DNA from: Bifidobacterium sp. ESL0728
GTDB lineage: Bacteria; Actinomycetota; Actinomycetes; Actinomycetales; Bifidobacteriaceae
Direction: 5' to 3'
Assembly (NCBI RefSeq): GCF_029392015.1
Contig: NZ_CP113925.1
Location: 434,001-498,000 of the forward strand
DNA: 64,000 bases
Part shown: piece by piece, positions 34,777 to 44,380 of the stretch
Layout: the number at the start of each line of letters is the position of its first letter
Position numbering within the stretch: the stretch's first letter is position 1
Translations under genes and position numbers: made by a program
The notes under the pieces: model-generated
The model's input: the letters and a program-made list of their open reading frames with translations, nothing else
What the model was told of the DNA's origin: nothing
The model's database searches: none

Positions 34777-36948
34777 TTATTCTTCTTGTGTTGTATTGAC
34801 GGTGAAAATGTAGGCCGGCCGTTCGGCCGGGTCGAGGGTGACCTTGTTGTTGCTGGACCATGTGAAGCTGCCGCCGCCAAGTTCGTCGTGGACGTCGAAG
34901 GTGTGGTCGCGCGGCAGGCCAAGCAGGGCCGGGTCGAAGTTGACTTCCGATGTGTGGGCGGCTTTGCAATCAAGGTTGACCACGACAATAAGGGTGTCGC
35001 CAAGGGTTGGGTCTTCTGCATTGGCGGCGGTGGTGCTCGCATTGTTTCGTTCCTCTGTCAAGTCGATCGACATCGGCGGAATATAACGGGCGAAGGCAAC
35101 GACGTCCGGGTCACTGGTCCAGAGCATGGCCAGGTCATGATAGCTGCGGCAGACGGGATGGGTGCGGCGGATGCGGTTGAGGTCGGTGAGCAGCGCGGCG
35201 ATGCCGTATTCCTTGGCTTCGTTCCAATCGCGCACCTTGATCTCATATTTTTCGTTGTCGGCCTGTTCCTCGCGGCCTTCCTGCTGGTGGTTTTCCACCA
35301 GTTCATAGCCGTTGTAGATGCCCCACGAAGGCGAGCCCATGGCCGCAAGTACGGCGCGAACTTTGTGACCAACCGGCCCGTTGTCGCGCAGGTAGTCTGT
35401 CAAGATGTCAGGTGTTGTGGGCCAGAACGTGTTGTGTTGGTAGTAGGCATCGTCGCTGTTGGTGGTCTGCAGGTATTCGGCAACCTCGTCCTTGGTGTTG
35501 CGCCACGGGAAATAGCTGTGCGACTGGGTGAAGCCGGCGAGGCTCAGCGCCCGCATGATGGCAGGGCGGGTGAATGCCTCGGCGAGGAAGAGGATTTCGG
35601 GGTGCCTGCGCTGCACGGCCTTGATGACATCCTGCCAGAAACGCACCGGCTTGGTGTGTGGATTATCGATACGGAAAATCGTGACGCCCGCGGAAATCCA
35701 GAGGTCCATGATGCGCTCGGTCTCGCGCTCGATACCAGGCATATCGATGTTGAAATCGATGGGGTAGATGTCCTGATATTTCTTCGGCGGGTTCTCGGCG
35801 AACGCGATGGTGCCGTCGGGCTTGTGGCGGAACCAGTTCGGGTGCTCTTTCACCCACGGGTGGTCGGGTGAGCATTGCAGCGCGAAGTCCAGCGCGATTT
35901 CCAGCCCCAGCTTGTGCGCGTAGGCGCAGAACGCTTTGAAATCGTCCATCGTACCGAGCAACGGGTCGACCGTGTCGTGCCCGCCGAGCGCCGAACCGAT
36001 GCCGAAGGGGGAACCGGGGTCGTTCGGCCCCGCGACCAGGGCGTTGTTGCGGCCCTTGCGGTTGGTGACGCCGATGGGGAAGATCGGAGGAAGATAGACC
36101 ACGTCGAACCCTTCGGCTTTTGCCCGGTCGAGCCCGGATATCGCTGTTTTGAGCGTTCCCTGAGTAATCTCGCCGGTTTGCGGGTTTCGCGTCGCACCTT
36201 CCGAACGCGGGAAGAACTGATACCAGGAGGTGAAACTCAATCCGGGACGCTCAACTTTGAACCGTTGCGGGACGCTCGTCGTGAGTCCATCCCGCAACGG
36301 GTTCGAACGATGCAATGCTTCGATGGCCGGATTGTCCGCGGCGGAAAGCCGTTCTTTGATTTCCAAGGACTTGTCGCCAAGTTTTCGGGCGGCTTTGCGC
36401 AAGATGTTTTGTTGGGCTTCATCGAGTTTGGCGTCGTTATTCTCTGCCCAACGTGCGAAAAGTTGCGAACCTGAAATCAGCGCGTTTTCCGCGTCATCGT
36501 TGACCTCGACCTTGATTCGTGCATCGGCCAGCCAGGACGCATACACGTCTTCCCAGCCCTCCAATGTGACCGTCCATTCGCCGAGCTGCTGAAGTACTTG
36601 GTCGAAATCCTTGTCCCAAGGCTTGAGATCGCTGGGATTTCCCGCGCTAAGTTCCGCTTTCCACAGGTCGAGTCCCGGATTGATTGAGCTCATGGCGACG
36701 CGTTGTCTGATTTCGCCGTGTGGGTTACGCAAAATCGCGGTGGCACCCGTCTGGCTGCGTCCTTCGATGAAAATCTGGGCGGTGAGCGTGAACAACTCGC
36801 CAAGTTCCACGCGTGCCGGGTATATGCCCCGTTCTTCGTTTGGCGTGACCGACAGGATCACCATCCGTCCGAATTGGCCCGGAGTTGTCACGGGCAGGCT
36901 GGGCGTGGCCGGTTCGCTGAATTCTTCCTTGCTTGCGTTGGCTGCCAT
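34777..36948 (-). CDS. glgE: Alpha-1,4-glucan:maltose-1-phosphate maltosyltransferase
   Basis: A 723-residue GH13 enzyme that extends alpha-glucan using maltose-1-phosphate. The N-terminal domain is followed by the barrel, with YLPPIFPIGVTNRKGRNN near its start. The nucleophile is Asp428 (TIFRIDNPHTKP) and the acid/base Glu457 (LFLAEAFTRP); the 29-residue spacing matches Streptomyces GlgE. ATG 36948 is chosen for its GCAGGAGCG site; the frame is open to 37170 and ATG 37002 lacks a ribosome site. No treS or pep2 homologue is next to it. The region from 34533 to 34776 shows no clear terminator. Confidence 0.93.
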   Translation of the reverse strand: MAANASKEEFSEPATPSLPVTTPGQFGRMVILSVTPNEERGIYPARVELGELFTLTAQIFIEGRSQTGATAILRNPHGEIRQRVAMSSINPGLDLWKAELSAGNPSDLKPWDKDFDQVLQQLGEWTVTLEGWEDVYASWLADARIKVEVNDDAENALISGSQLFARWAENNDAKLDEAQQNILRKAARKLGDKSLEIKERLSAADNPAIEALHRSNPLRDGLTTSVPQRFKVERPGLSFTSWYQFFPRSEGATRNPQTGEITQGTLKTAISGLDRAKAEGFDVVYLPPIFPIGVTNRKGRNNALVAGPNDPGSPFGIGSALGGHDTVDPLLGTMDDFKAFCAYAHKLGLEIALDFALQCSPDHPWVKEHPNWFRHKPDGTIAFAENPPKKYQDIYPIDFNIDMPGIERETERIMDLWISAGVTIFRIDNPHTKPVRFWQDVIKAVQRRHPEILFLAEAFTRPAIMRALSLAGFTQSHSYFPWRNTKDEVAEYLQTTNSDDAYYQHNTFWPTTPDILTDYLRDNGPVGHKVRAVLAAMGSPSWGIYNGYELVENHQQEGREEQADNEKYEIKVRDWNEAKEYGIAALLTDLNRIRRTHPVCRSYHDLAMLWTSDPDVVAFARYIPPMSIDLTEERNNASTTAANAEDPTLGDTLIVVVNLDCKAAHTSEVNFDPALLGLPRDHTFDVHDELGGGSFTWSSNNKVTLDPAERPAYIFTVNTTQEE

Positions 36949-37054
36949 AATCGCTCCTGCCTCGTGGTCTTCGACGTCGGTGAATCGTTCTGTATTGTTC
37001 ATTGTAAAGGCAAGTTTGATGATGCCAGATTTTTTCGGGCAAAACAATAAAAGC

Positions 37055-37166
37055 TGTGCATAACTATTTATCTGTATCGCAAAATGGTTGATAATCGTGT
37101 GGATGAATTGGTCGAGGATGACCTGAAAACGGCGAAATGTGGATAGCGAAAATCGAGTTATCCACA
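37055..37166. promoter_or_regulatory. Cluster of DnaA-box sequences
   Basis: Two perfect TTATNCACA boxes (TGTGCATAA at 37055-37063 on the minus sense; TTATCCACA at 37158-37166) flank two one-mismatch versions (TGTGGATGA 37098-37106; TGTGGATAG 37138-37146). All lie in an AT-rich divergent intergenic region. This may be a DnaA regulatory or titration site; no dnaA/dnaN genes are nearby. Confidence 0.5.
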
Positions 37167-37276
37167 ACACGCCGAGACCCCGATCATTCGACCACAGTGC
37201 CCGAAATCGGCACGGAAATTTGCGGAATCATGCAACCATAGCAGTATCGGGTTGTGAACAGGAAAGTGAGAAGAAG

Positions 37277-38398
37277 ATGAACAATGAGTCGAAATCGGGG
37301 CAAACCGACGAACGCAGGGAGAAGGATGCACCGCCTACGGCTGTTGAGGACGTTCAAACTGCCTTGTCAGGTGTAGGTGGTGAAAAAGCTGGTGCTGAAG
37401 CATTAAGCGAACCGGGCAGTGTTGCGGATGGCGGTAAGCAGCCGTTTTGGAAGCGGCGGGTGGTGTGGATTGCCGTTGTCGCTGTCGTGGTCATCGTCAT
37501 GGCTGGTATCGCTGCAGTTGTGATCTGGAACGGTCGTGTCGAGGACGAGGCGCTCTCAAGTTGCAGGCAATATACAGGGCAGATTCGAAGGCTGAGGGGC
37601 ACATCTCTCGGTAATGATGCAATTCAGGCGGCGAAAGTGGAACAGAAGAATGTCGCGGATGCCAAGACTTGGGAAGCGTTGCAAGGCAGTGAGAAGAAGC
37701 TGGCGGATTTGAAACAAAGGAAAGTTCCGACTTGTGATGCTACTTCTCGCGCTGATGCTCAAAAGCAGCAGACTGGTGCCAGCTCGTCTCTGAAATCGAT
37801 GAAAGCGGCGCGTACCAATGTTGAAAAATCCGCGAAAGCAGTACTGGCCAGTCGCGACGCGAAAATTCTGAAAGATACCCGTGACGGGCTGGCGGCCAAA
37901 GTAGGTCAGGCAAAGCAACTGTTGGACTCGTCGGCCGGCAATGTGGCTGACGATGCGACTCGCGCGGCGCTGTCACAACAGATTGATGCCGCCAATGGGC
38001 TGCTTGGCAATGGGCAATCGAAACTTGTTGATTTGCAGCAAGCTTCACAAGCTCTTGATGGAGTGATGAACGGTGTCAACGCAAGCGTGCAGGCGAAGAC
38101 GGAGGCCGATGCCCAAGCCGCAGCTGCGGCTGCAGGACAGGCTCAGGTCGAGGCTGCGCAGAAACAGACTTCTAGACGTACGAAGTCATCCAGTGCGGCT
38201 CGGGGTAATTCGTCGGGTTATGGGGCACGGAGTCCCGAAACATCACCTCTTCAAATACATGGTTTTGCGGGTAGCGCTGGTCTAGACCATGGGCCGGAAG
38301 GTGGCCATCATGACATTATGTGCTTTGGCCCTCATGATTGTCTCGACAGAAATGGGCATCAAGTTGACGGTAATGGCAACATAATTTCAGGTAATTGA
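37277..38398 (+). CDS. Single-pass membrane protein with extracellular coiled coil
   Basis: A 373-residue protein not recognised. A cytoplasmic acidic N-terminus (about 55 residues) leads to one membrane helix (VVWIAVVAVVVIVMAGIAAVVIW, residues about 62-85). Outside follow a two-Cys segment (Cys in SSCRQYTG and VPTCDAT), a long Ala/Gln/Lys-rich predicted coiled coil, and a Gly/His/Asp-rich end with two more Cys (IMCFGPHDCLD). ATG 37277 was chosen for the GAAAGTGAGAAGAAG purine stretch; the frame is open upstream to 37139. It immediately precedes the giant surface protein, so it may help display or anchor it. Confidence 0.7.
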   Translation: MNNESKSGQTDERREKDAPPTAVEDVQTALSGVGGEKAGAEALSEPGSVADGGKQPFWKRRVVWIAVVAVVVIVMAGIAAVVIWNGRVEDEALSSCRQYTGQIRRLRGTSLGNDAIQAAKVEQKNVADAKTWEALQGSEKKLADLKQRKVPTCDATSRADAQKQQTGASSSLKSMKAARTNVEKSAKAVLASRDAKILKDTRDGLAAKVGQAKQLLDSSAGNVADDATRAALSQQIDAANGLLGNGQSKLVDLQQASQALDGVMNGVNASVQAKTEADAQAAAAAAGQAQVEAAQKQTSRRTKSSSAARGNSSGYGARSPETSPLQIHGFAGSAGLDHGPEGGHHDIMCFGPHDCLDRNGHQVDGNGNIISGN

Positions 38399-38473
38399 TA
38401 ATCAAAGTTTTTGTCGTGTTCTCTGCTCTTCATCTTGGCGGATTCTGGCAGAGAACGCGACTCCAATAATTGG

Positions 38474-38521
38474 AAGAGAACTCTTGCGAGTGCTCTTCCT
38501 CCATCCTAACGAATGGAGGAG
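38474..38521 (+). promoter_or_regulatory. Hairpin occluding the ribosome site of the surface protein gene
   Basis: Hairpin 1: AAGAGAACTC (38474-38483) with GAGTGCTCTT (38488-38497), 9 of 10 paired. Hairpin 2: TCCTCCAT (38497-38504) with ATGGAGGA (38513-38520). The second 3' arm contains the GGAGGA Shine-Dalgarno of the ATG at 38526. Confidence 0.6.
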
Positions 38522-38525
38522 AAAG

Positions 38526-41500
38526 ATGAAAAGACGTAGCTGGTGGAAATCCGAAAATGTGCGGCATCTGATGACCGGGGGATTGGCCGTGTTGGCGGCC
38601 TTAGCGATGCTTGCTCCCGGGGTGGCCAATGCCGGCATGGGCATCGGAGGCGGTGGCGTCAGTGGGGGAGGTAGCGTTGGCCCCAACAGTGATGCCCTTT
38701 GGCTACAGGATAATAGCAATTATGCTAGTGCTCCGGCGCAGGGTTGGGGCGAAGATTCCATCACTTATGCCTTGAGTCAGATTCATGGCCAGTTTGCGGT
38801 GTCGAATCCCGGAACCCCTGTGGGCGCTAGTTTTGATGGCAGGGTTCAGCCGGTTTGTCGAAACGCAGTCAGTAACGCCATTGCGGATCCAACTGACGGC
38901 CCCGCAACTCAGGCGCGAGTAGTTGGCATAATGATGACGGTATCCGCCACGCCTTCTATTGCAGGTGGCAAGAAAATCAACTTGTGGGGAACCAACGGTA
39001 CGGATTTCATGCGAAGGTTCCACAATGACTGGAACGCTGCGAATCCTTCCGGAAGTTTGGTTGGATGGGACTCCGGATGGCTTGAGCGGGGCAAATCCAT
39101 GTTCGAGGCCGGCATCAACGCCCAGGCCGCTTCGACACCGTCCGGCATACAAGTGGTGTGCCTGGCCGTCAACAACCAGCAGCCGCCACGAAACTACGAT
39201 CTTGGGTTGACAACCAGCCAGCAAATGCCTGCTGGCGTCGCGGTGGGCGCCACGAATGGTGTTCATGATCTCATCCATGCCAGCCGCAATGGATCACCTA
39301 TCGCAGAAGATGTGAATGCGGCTGTGACTTTGCACTATGGGGGTCAGCCCGACGGGTATGTATCAGCAAAAGAATCAACGAAAACCGGTGCAATCCACAA
39401 TGACGGTGATTCTTTGTCACCATCGTTCTCGCCCTCTGATTTGGGCATGACCCATTGGCAGGAGGGGCAGTACTGGTTCGATGTGAATGTCGGCAAACAA
39501 GGCAAGATGAATGCAGCCGTTTCGCATCAGGGCTCGGCCGACGCTTCTGAGCAATGGAGCGTTTCTTCATTGACTCCCGCAGCGCCGACAAAGAGCGTGC
39601 AGAAAGGCACGAGCGCAAACGGTATGGCCAATATGACCACGATTGAGTCGAACACTGGCCGCGGTGGGTATGAGATGCATTTCAAGGATGTGATTTCGTC
39701 CAACGGCATCGATTATGACGTTTCGGATATGAAAGTCACCGATACAAGCGCCAATGCGGATGTGTCAGGTCAATTTACGATGAACTGGGACAAAACGGCG
39801 AACACGGTGACGGCCGACCGTTCCAAGAGTTCTGGTGAGTTGCCTCTTGACCATGTTTTCCGTTTTACCTTCAAGGTGACGGTGCATGATCCGGATACCA
39901 ATATGATAGGAGACAAGGCTTCAGTGGCTTGGAACCGGAGGTCTTTTGTGGACAGCCCTTATTACCGGTTCCCGACCCGGAACCCGAATCCCGACAAGGC
40001 TTGGACCACCGACCCCAACGAAGCGCTCGCCACCTCCGATCCGAATCATACGAATCAAGCCGGTTCCGACGCCAGAACCTTTGTGCCGGGTGACCGGGTC
40101 TCCAGCGTGGTCAACGGCACGTTGCCGAAGGGTTTGGTAGAAGACCTTTCGCAATATTCGTTGACCGATGACTGGTCGGATGCCTCACGCTATCTCGATT
40201 TCCCCAACGAAAACGCCAGAGTATATGTCGACGGCATCGATCGCAGCTCCGATTTCGACATCACCACAACCGGTTTCAAGACAACGGCCGTCGCGCGTCA
40301 GTCGATGCTTACAGGAAGCGCCCATCAAGTCAATGACCGGGCGGTCAAACTCGTGCTTGATGGCAGTTTCAAGTCGGGAATGACAGCCACCGATGCGGTG
40401 TCGATGACCAATTCCGGGGGAGAGCAATGGAATGGCCAGGATGCCGGGACGAACACGCCGCCGGTGTTCGTACGCAGTCCGAATCCCGACAAAGTATGGG
40501 TCAAGGACACTCAGGAAGCCTTTAATACCGCCGACAGGAGGCATACCGACGATGTGGCCGCCGACAACAAGACCTATGTGACCGGAGATGATGCGGTGGT
40601 CGTTGTCAACGGAACTTTGCCCAAGAATCTGGCCAGGGATTTGAGCCAATATGCCATTGTCGACGATTGGTCGCAAGCCACCCGATACGCTGACTTCCCG
40701 AACGAGCAGGTCAAGGTTTATGTCGATGGGGTGGATCGCAGCGGCGACTTTGATGTTGAGACCAGTGGCCATGTGACCACTGCCAGTGCAAAGACGACGA
40801 TTCTCAATGGCAGTGGCAAACAAGCCAAGGATCGCAAGGTGAAGATGGTATTGAGCGGAACGATGCTCAAAGACCTGGACGCGCACACGACCGCAACCAT
40901 CGTCAACAAGGGCAGCGAGCAGTGGAACGGGAAAACGGTCGCCACGAATATGCCGCAGGTGCATGTGTGGAGCCCGAATCCGGACAAAAGCTGGGTACGG
41001 CTCGACGGCGACGGCAAGTGGAAGTTGGTCGTCGATCCGAACAGGAGCAACGCGACCGGTGCCGACAACCTCACGTTCCTTGACGGCGACCAGTTGGGTG
41101 CCGTGATCAATCTTCCGATAAGTGATCCGAGCATGTTGGAGTATGGCGTCAACCAACTTTCGTTGACCGATGATTACGCGAAGGCCGACTACCTGGTCGA
41201 TCCGCAGGCGCTCTCCAAGGTGCGCGTTTATATGGCACCCGCCAGCTCGAGCAGAGAATCAAGCGTCGATGCGATCAACGATGTAGCCGGTTCCGATATC
41301 AGCCAGGACTTCAACATATCGAAACAGGGCACGAAGGTTACGGCCACCGCCAAGCCGGGCTGGCTTGCTGCGTTCTCGCGTCACTCCGGTCCGGTCCAGA
41401 TTACGATGTTGGTGCCTTTCGTGGCGAACTACGCCAACGGCAAGGGTGCCGCAAAAGTGCGCGAGGACTTCCATAAAAACCCCGGCGACGAACTTGTTTT

Positions 41501-44027
41501 CGGCACGGATCCCGGTGGGGCTGATTTGCTCAATGCCGGTTCGATACTCGTCAACAGGCAGTCCAAAGACACCAACCTGCCGAAGATTTACGGTTACGTC
41601 CCATCGGTGAAAAAGGACGTGGTCAGCGAGGCCTCGCAAGGCGGTGATCAGGGCTCCGTGGACGGCAAGGTGGTCTATCCCGGCCAGAAAGTCGAATACG
41701 ATTTGGATACCCAATTGCGCTTGCCTTCTTCCTTGGCCTATGCGGTGAAGACCGTTGCGCTCACCGATTGTTACGACCGGTATCTCAAGCCAGACAAGCA
41801 GACGCTTGAGCTCATGGATCTTAACAGCGGACACATGGTTCCCAAGTCGAAATATGTGACCAAATGGAACGACACGGCTCACGAGGTCATGGTGTATATA
41901 ACCGATACGGCCATCATTTCCCGGTGGCAGTCAGGAGGTACGCCTCGTTTGCAGCTGCGATTCGAGGGAACTGTGTCTGCTGATGCGCCTGCGGACCATA
42001 AGGTCGGCAACCAGTGGATGCTTACCTTGAACAATTCCGTGACCCCAAGCAATGAGGTGTTCAACGTTCCTCCGGCCCTGAACCCCGCCAAGCATGATTT
42101 CCAGAGTTCAAAGCAGGGTGATCCTACTGTCTCCATCGACGGAAGGACGCTTCTTCTTGGCGACAGCGGCAACTATGTCATCGACCTGGACGCCACACAG
42201 ACAGGGCAAGCCTACAAAGTCTGGAAACTCGGTATTGTCGACGACTTTGACGAAGAATATCTCAAGGTCGACCCTACCGACATTGCCGTGACGGGCGATG
42301 ATGGCCAGGACTATACCGCAAGATTCAATATCGGCATTCACGACGGTGTGCTTTATGTCTTCGCCAAACGGGTCGATACGTTTGTAGCTGCAACAGGGAC
42401 GACGTTGAAAGGCGAGCCTCAGCCCGAAGATCTCCAAACGTACGCTTTTGAAGACAAGCATGACCCGCTTTCCGACCCGGCGATCGACCAATCATTGCTT
42501 GGTCAGCATTATCACATCGTGATGCCATATATTGTGCAGAAGGTCAGCGATGGCTATGTCGTGAGGAACAAGGCCATCCAGATTGAAAACACGATACATA
42601 AGGAGACCAACGAAGTAAGCAACCCGCTCAAGCCGCTCAGTCCCGAAAAAGATGTGGTTGTCCGGGTTGGCGGCGAATCCGTCGATGGTTCCAATATCTA
42701 TAAGGACAGTGCGTTCCTCTACCAGCTGGACAGTTCCGTTCTACCGGCAAACCGTGCGTATCCGAGAGTTGACGAATGGAATATCGTCGACGACCTCAAT
42801 CCCGACTATGACCAGTACACCGGTCAATGGGCCGTATACGCTACGCGGGATTTGCGCGGTAAGGACGGCAGCATAGTGGCCCGTAAAGGTGAGAGGATTG
42901 CCGGCAACGGATTCGATTCCATCGGCAAATTCGGCAGCGATCTGTTCACCCTTGTGGCCGATGACGGCGGAGTCTCGCTTCGTGATTCGCAATCCGGTGC
43001 CTCGGGGCAAGCCGATCATGTGCGAATCACCGTCACCGCAACCGAAGCCTATCGTCAACTCGTTTCCCATGACACTTCGCACGAGCAAGGTTGGCGTACC
43101 TATATCCAAGTCAGGCGAATGAAACCGACCGAGCGTCATGAGAACAAGTTTGTTGAGACCCTTAACACTCAGGTGAACGAGTCGAACGTGGTGTGGACCC
43201 GCACACCGGACCTGGTTCCTTCACTGCATATCGAAAAGTGGGACAAGCCGAGCGGTTGGTCTAGGGGAGACCGTGACGATCCGAATGACCCGTTGAACAT
43301 CGAAGGAGATACCGAAATCGTCTTCACCATCACCAACACCAGCGATAACGAAGGCGGGCATGGTGCACTGTTCAAGGCCAGTGACTTGAAAATCAGTGAT
43401 ACCACTCTTGCAGGTGATGGAGCGGTGACCGGTTTCAAATATCCTGCTGGATGGCCGAGTCTTGTGCTGAAGCCGGGAGAGCATGTCGATGTGGTCGGCA
43501 CGTTGAAAGACGTCACGGCAAGACATATGGACCGGGCGAAAGTCACCGGAATCCCGCTTGTCGATTATCAGAGCGTGGATACGAATCCCTGGGCGGGCGC
43601 GTCACAAAACAATGGTGATGCCAATCAAGGCGGTGAAGGCTCCACGTCGCCGGTTGACGGGAATAGCCAAGACGCTAGTGGCAACCTGGATCCCGGCGGT
43701 GCCGTTTCACCCGGATTTATTCCCGGGCAAATGCCCGATGACGCTGGTACCGGACTTCCGGGCTCAGAAGATAGGGCGCAAACGAAGACTGTCGATATCG
43801 AGGGACGAACCATGAGCGTGATGCAACCGGTAGCCTCCAATCTTGACGATTGGAACGGCGTGCATCAGGCTGATCAGCCCGTGCCCGCTCCCGCTTCCAC
43901 TCCTGTTCCTCTGGTCGTCAGTGGCGCATCCATCACCTTGTTGCTGCTTGTGGCAGGTGCATTCCTCTTTGGCGCGATTCTGCTGGAGGTATTCAAGTGC
44001 GACCGATACCACCCTCGTCACCGGTGA
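38526..44027 (+). CDS. Giant repeat-containing surface protein
   Basis: An 1833-residue secreted protein. The signal peptide (MKRRSWWKSENVRH, then LMTGGLAVLAALAMLAPGVANA) is cleaved near residue 36. Residues about 40-360 form a unique head domain with two Cys; three related modules begin at residues 485, 650 and 815 (each with a PNPDK-W start), the first two exactly 165 residues long. Further modules (about 1035-1700) have the pattern GKxVYPGxxxxYxLD and DxYDxxYLK, similar in style to isopeptide-bonded adhesin domains. The C-terminus is a membrane helix plus CDRYHPRHR, without an LPXTG motif next to it. It is probably a membrane-anchored adhesin. The start follows GGAGGAGA. Confidence 0.85.
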   Translation: MKRRSWWKSENVRHLMTGGLAVLAALAMLAPGVANAGMGIGGGGVSGGGSVGPNSDALWLQDNSNYASAPAQGWGEDSITYALSQIHGQFAVSNPGTPVGASFDGRVQPVCRNAVSNAIADPTDGPATQARVVGIMMTVSATPSIAGGKKINLWGTNGTDFMRRFHNDWNAANPSGSLVGWDSGWLERGKSMFEAGINAQAASTPSGIQVVCLAVNNQQPPRNYDLGLTTSQQMPAGVAVGATNGVHDLIHASRNGSPIAEDVNAAVTLHYGGQPDGYVSAKESTKTGAIHNDGDSLSPSFSPSDLGMTHWQEGQYWFDVNVGKQGKMNAAVSHQGSADASEQWSVSSLTPAAPTKSVQKGTSANGMANMTTIESNTGRGGYEMHFKDVISSNGIDYDVSDMKVTDTSANADVSGQFTMNWDKTANTVTADRSKSSGELPLDHVFRFTFKVTVHDPDTNMIGDKASVAWNRRSFVDSPYYRFPTRNPNPDKAWTTDPNEALATSDPNHTNQAGSDARTFVPGDRVSSVVNGTLPKGLVEDLSQYSLTDDWSDASRYLDFPNENARVYVDGIDRSSDFDITTTGFKTTAVARQSMLTGSAHQVNDRAVKLVLDGSFKSGMTATDAVSMTNSGGEQWNGQDAGTNTPPVFVRSPNPDKVWVKDTQEAFNTADRRHTDDVAADNKTYVTGDDAVVVVNGTLPKNLARDLSQYAIVDDWSQATRYADFPNEQVKVYVDGVDRSGDFDVETSGHVTTASAKTTILNGSGKQAKDRKVKMVLSGTMLKDLDAHTTATIVNKGSEQWNGKTVATNMPQVHVWSPNPDKSWVRLDGDGKWKLVVDPNRSNATGADNLTFLDGDQLGAVINLPISDPSMLEYGVNQLSLTDDYAKADYLVDPQALSKVRVYMAPASSSRESSVDAINDVAGSDISQDFNISKQGTKVTATAKPGWLAAFSRHSGPVQITMLVPFVANYANGKGAAKVREDFHKNPGDELVFGTDPGGADLLNAGSILVNRQSKDTNLPKIYGYVPSVKKDVVSEASQGGDQGSVDGKVVYPGQKVEYDLDTQLRLPSSLAYAVKTVALTDCYDRYLKPDKQTLELMDLNSGHMVPKSKYVTKWNDTAHEVMVYITDTAIISRWQSGGTPRLQLRFEGTVSADAPADHKVGNQWMLTLNNSVTPSNEVFNVPPALNPAKHDFQSSKQGDPTVSIDGRTLLLGDSGNYVIDLDATQTGQAYKVWKLGIVDDFDEEYLKVDPTDIAVTGDDGQDYTARFNIGIHDGVLYVFAKRVDTFVAATGTTLKGEPQPEDLQTYAFEDKHDPLSDPAIDQSLLGQHYHIVMPYIVQKVSDGYVVRNKAIQIENTIHKETNEVSNPLKPLSPEKDVVVRVGGESVDGSNIYKDSAFLYQLDSSVLPANRAYPRVDEWNIVDDLNPDYDQYTGQWAVYATRDLRGKDGSIVARKGERIAGNGFDSIGKFGSDLFTLVADDGGVSLRDSQSGASGQADHVRITVTATEAYRQLVSHDTSHEQGWRTYIQVRRMKPTERHENKFVETLNTQVNESNVVWTRTPDLVPSLHIEKWDKPSGWSRGDRDDPNDPLNIEGDTEIVFTITNTSDNEGGHGALFKASDLKISDTTLAGDGAVTGFKYPAGWPSLVLKPGEHVDVVGTLKDVTARHMDRAKVTGIPLVDYQSVDTNPWAGASQNNGDANQGGEGSTSPVDGNSQDASGNLDPGGAVSPGFIPGQMPDDAGTGLPGSEDRAQTKTVDIEGRTMSVMQPVASNLDDWNGVHQADQPVPAPASTPVPLVVSGASITLLLLVAGAFLFGAILLEVFKCDRYHPRHR
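39978..40967 (+). repeat. Tandem 495-bp repeat in surface protein gene
   Basis: Units 39978-40472 and 40473-40967 encode 165-residue modules with shared sequence (PNPDK-W, NGTLPK, DLSQY, DDWS-A-RY-DFPNE, VYVDG-DRS-DFD, EQWNG). A third, more divergent module with insertions starts at 40968. Confidence 0.85.
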
Positions 44028-44380
44028 TTTGAAGGGCTGCCGCCTTTTGTTTCCGGGGTTTTCGCAAGTTCGGAAGCCCCGGGCGGCCGGTCTGACGGAA
44101 CTGCCGGATTCAGCGACCATTCAGCTTACGTTCAAGAATATCTTCCGAAAGTAGCGGGATTCCTTGGGCTTCGCTACAGCGCCTGCCCATGATGACCTTG
44201 TTCAATATAACCATTCGACAAGGAAAGCGGGTAAACGGCCATTCGTTTACTACGTTCCGGTCGAGACGAGATGGGCACTTGCAATTGGTGGGATGCAGGT
44301 ATCCGTTTCATCGATAGACGATTACCGGTTCGTCTGACGATACCGTTCAGACGCACAGGAATACGAACAGGAGCATCATT
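44028..44380. other. Intergenic region after the surface protein gene
   Basis: 353 bp. A hairpin CCGGGGTTTTCG (44053-44064) with CGGAAGCCCCGG (44071-44082) could terminate the surface protein transcript, though no T-run follows. A second perfect 7-bp hairpin, CGTCTGA/TCAGACG (44331-44353), precedes the next gene. Otherwise nothing is seen. Confidence 0.5.

Noticed and set aside
43735..43775. LPGSED as a sortase motif of the giant surface protein
   Set aside because: It lies about 50 residues before the membrane helix and does not fit LPXTG.
43843..44154. Alternative plus-strand frame at the end of the surface protein gene
   Set aside because: It overlaps the conserved membrane anchor in another frame and shows only composition-driven Leu/Ser/Cys sequence.
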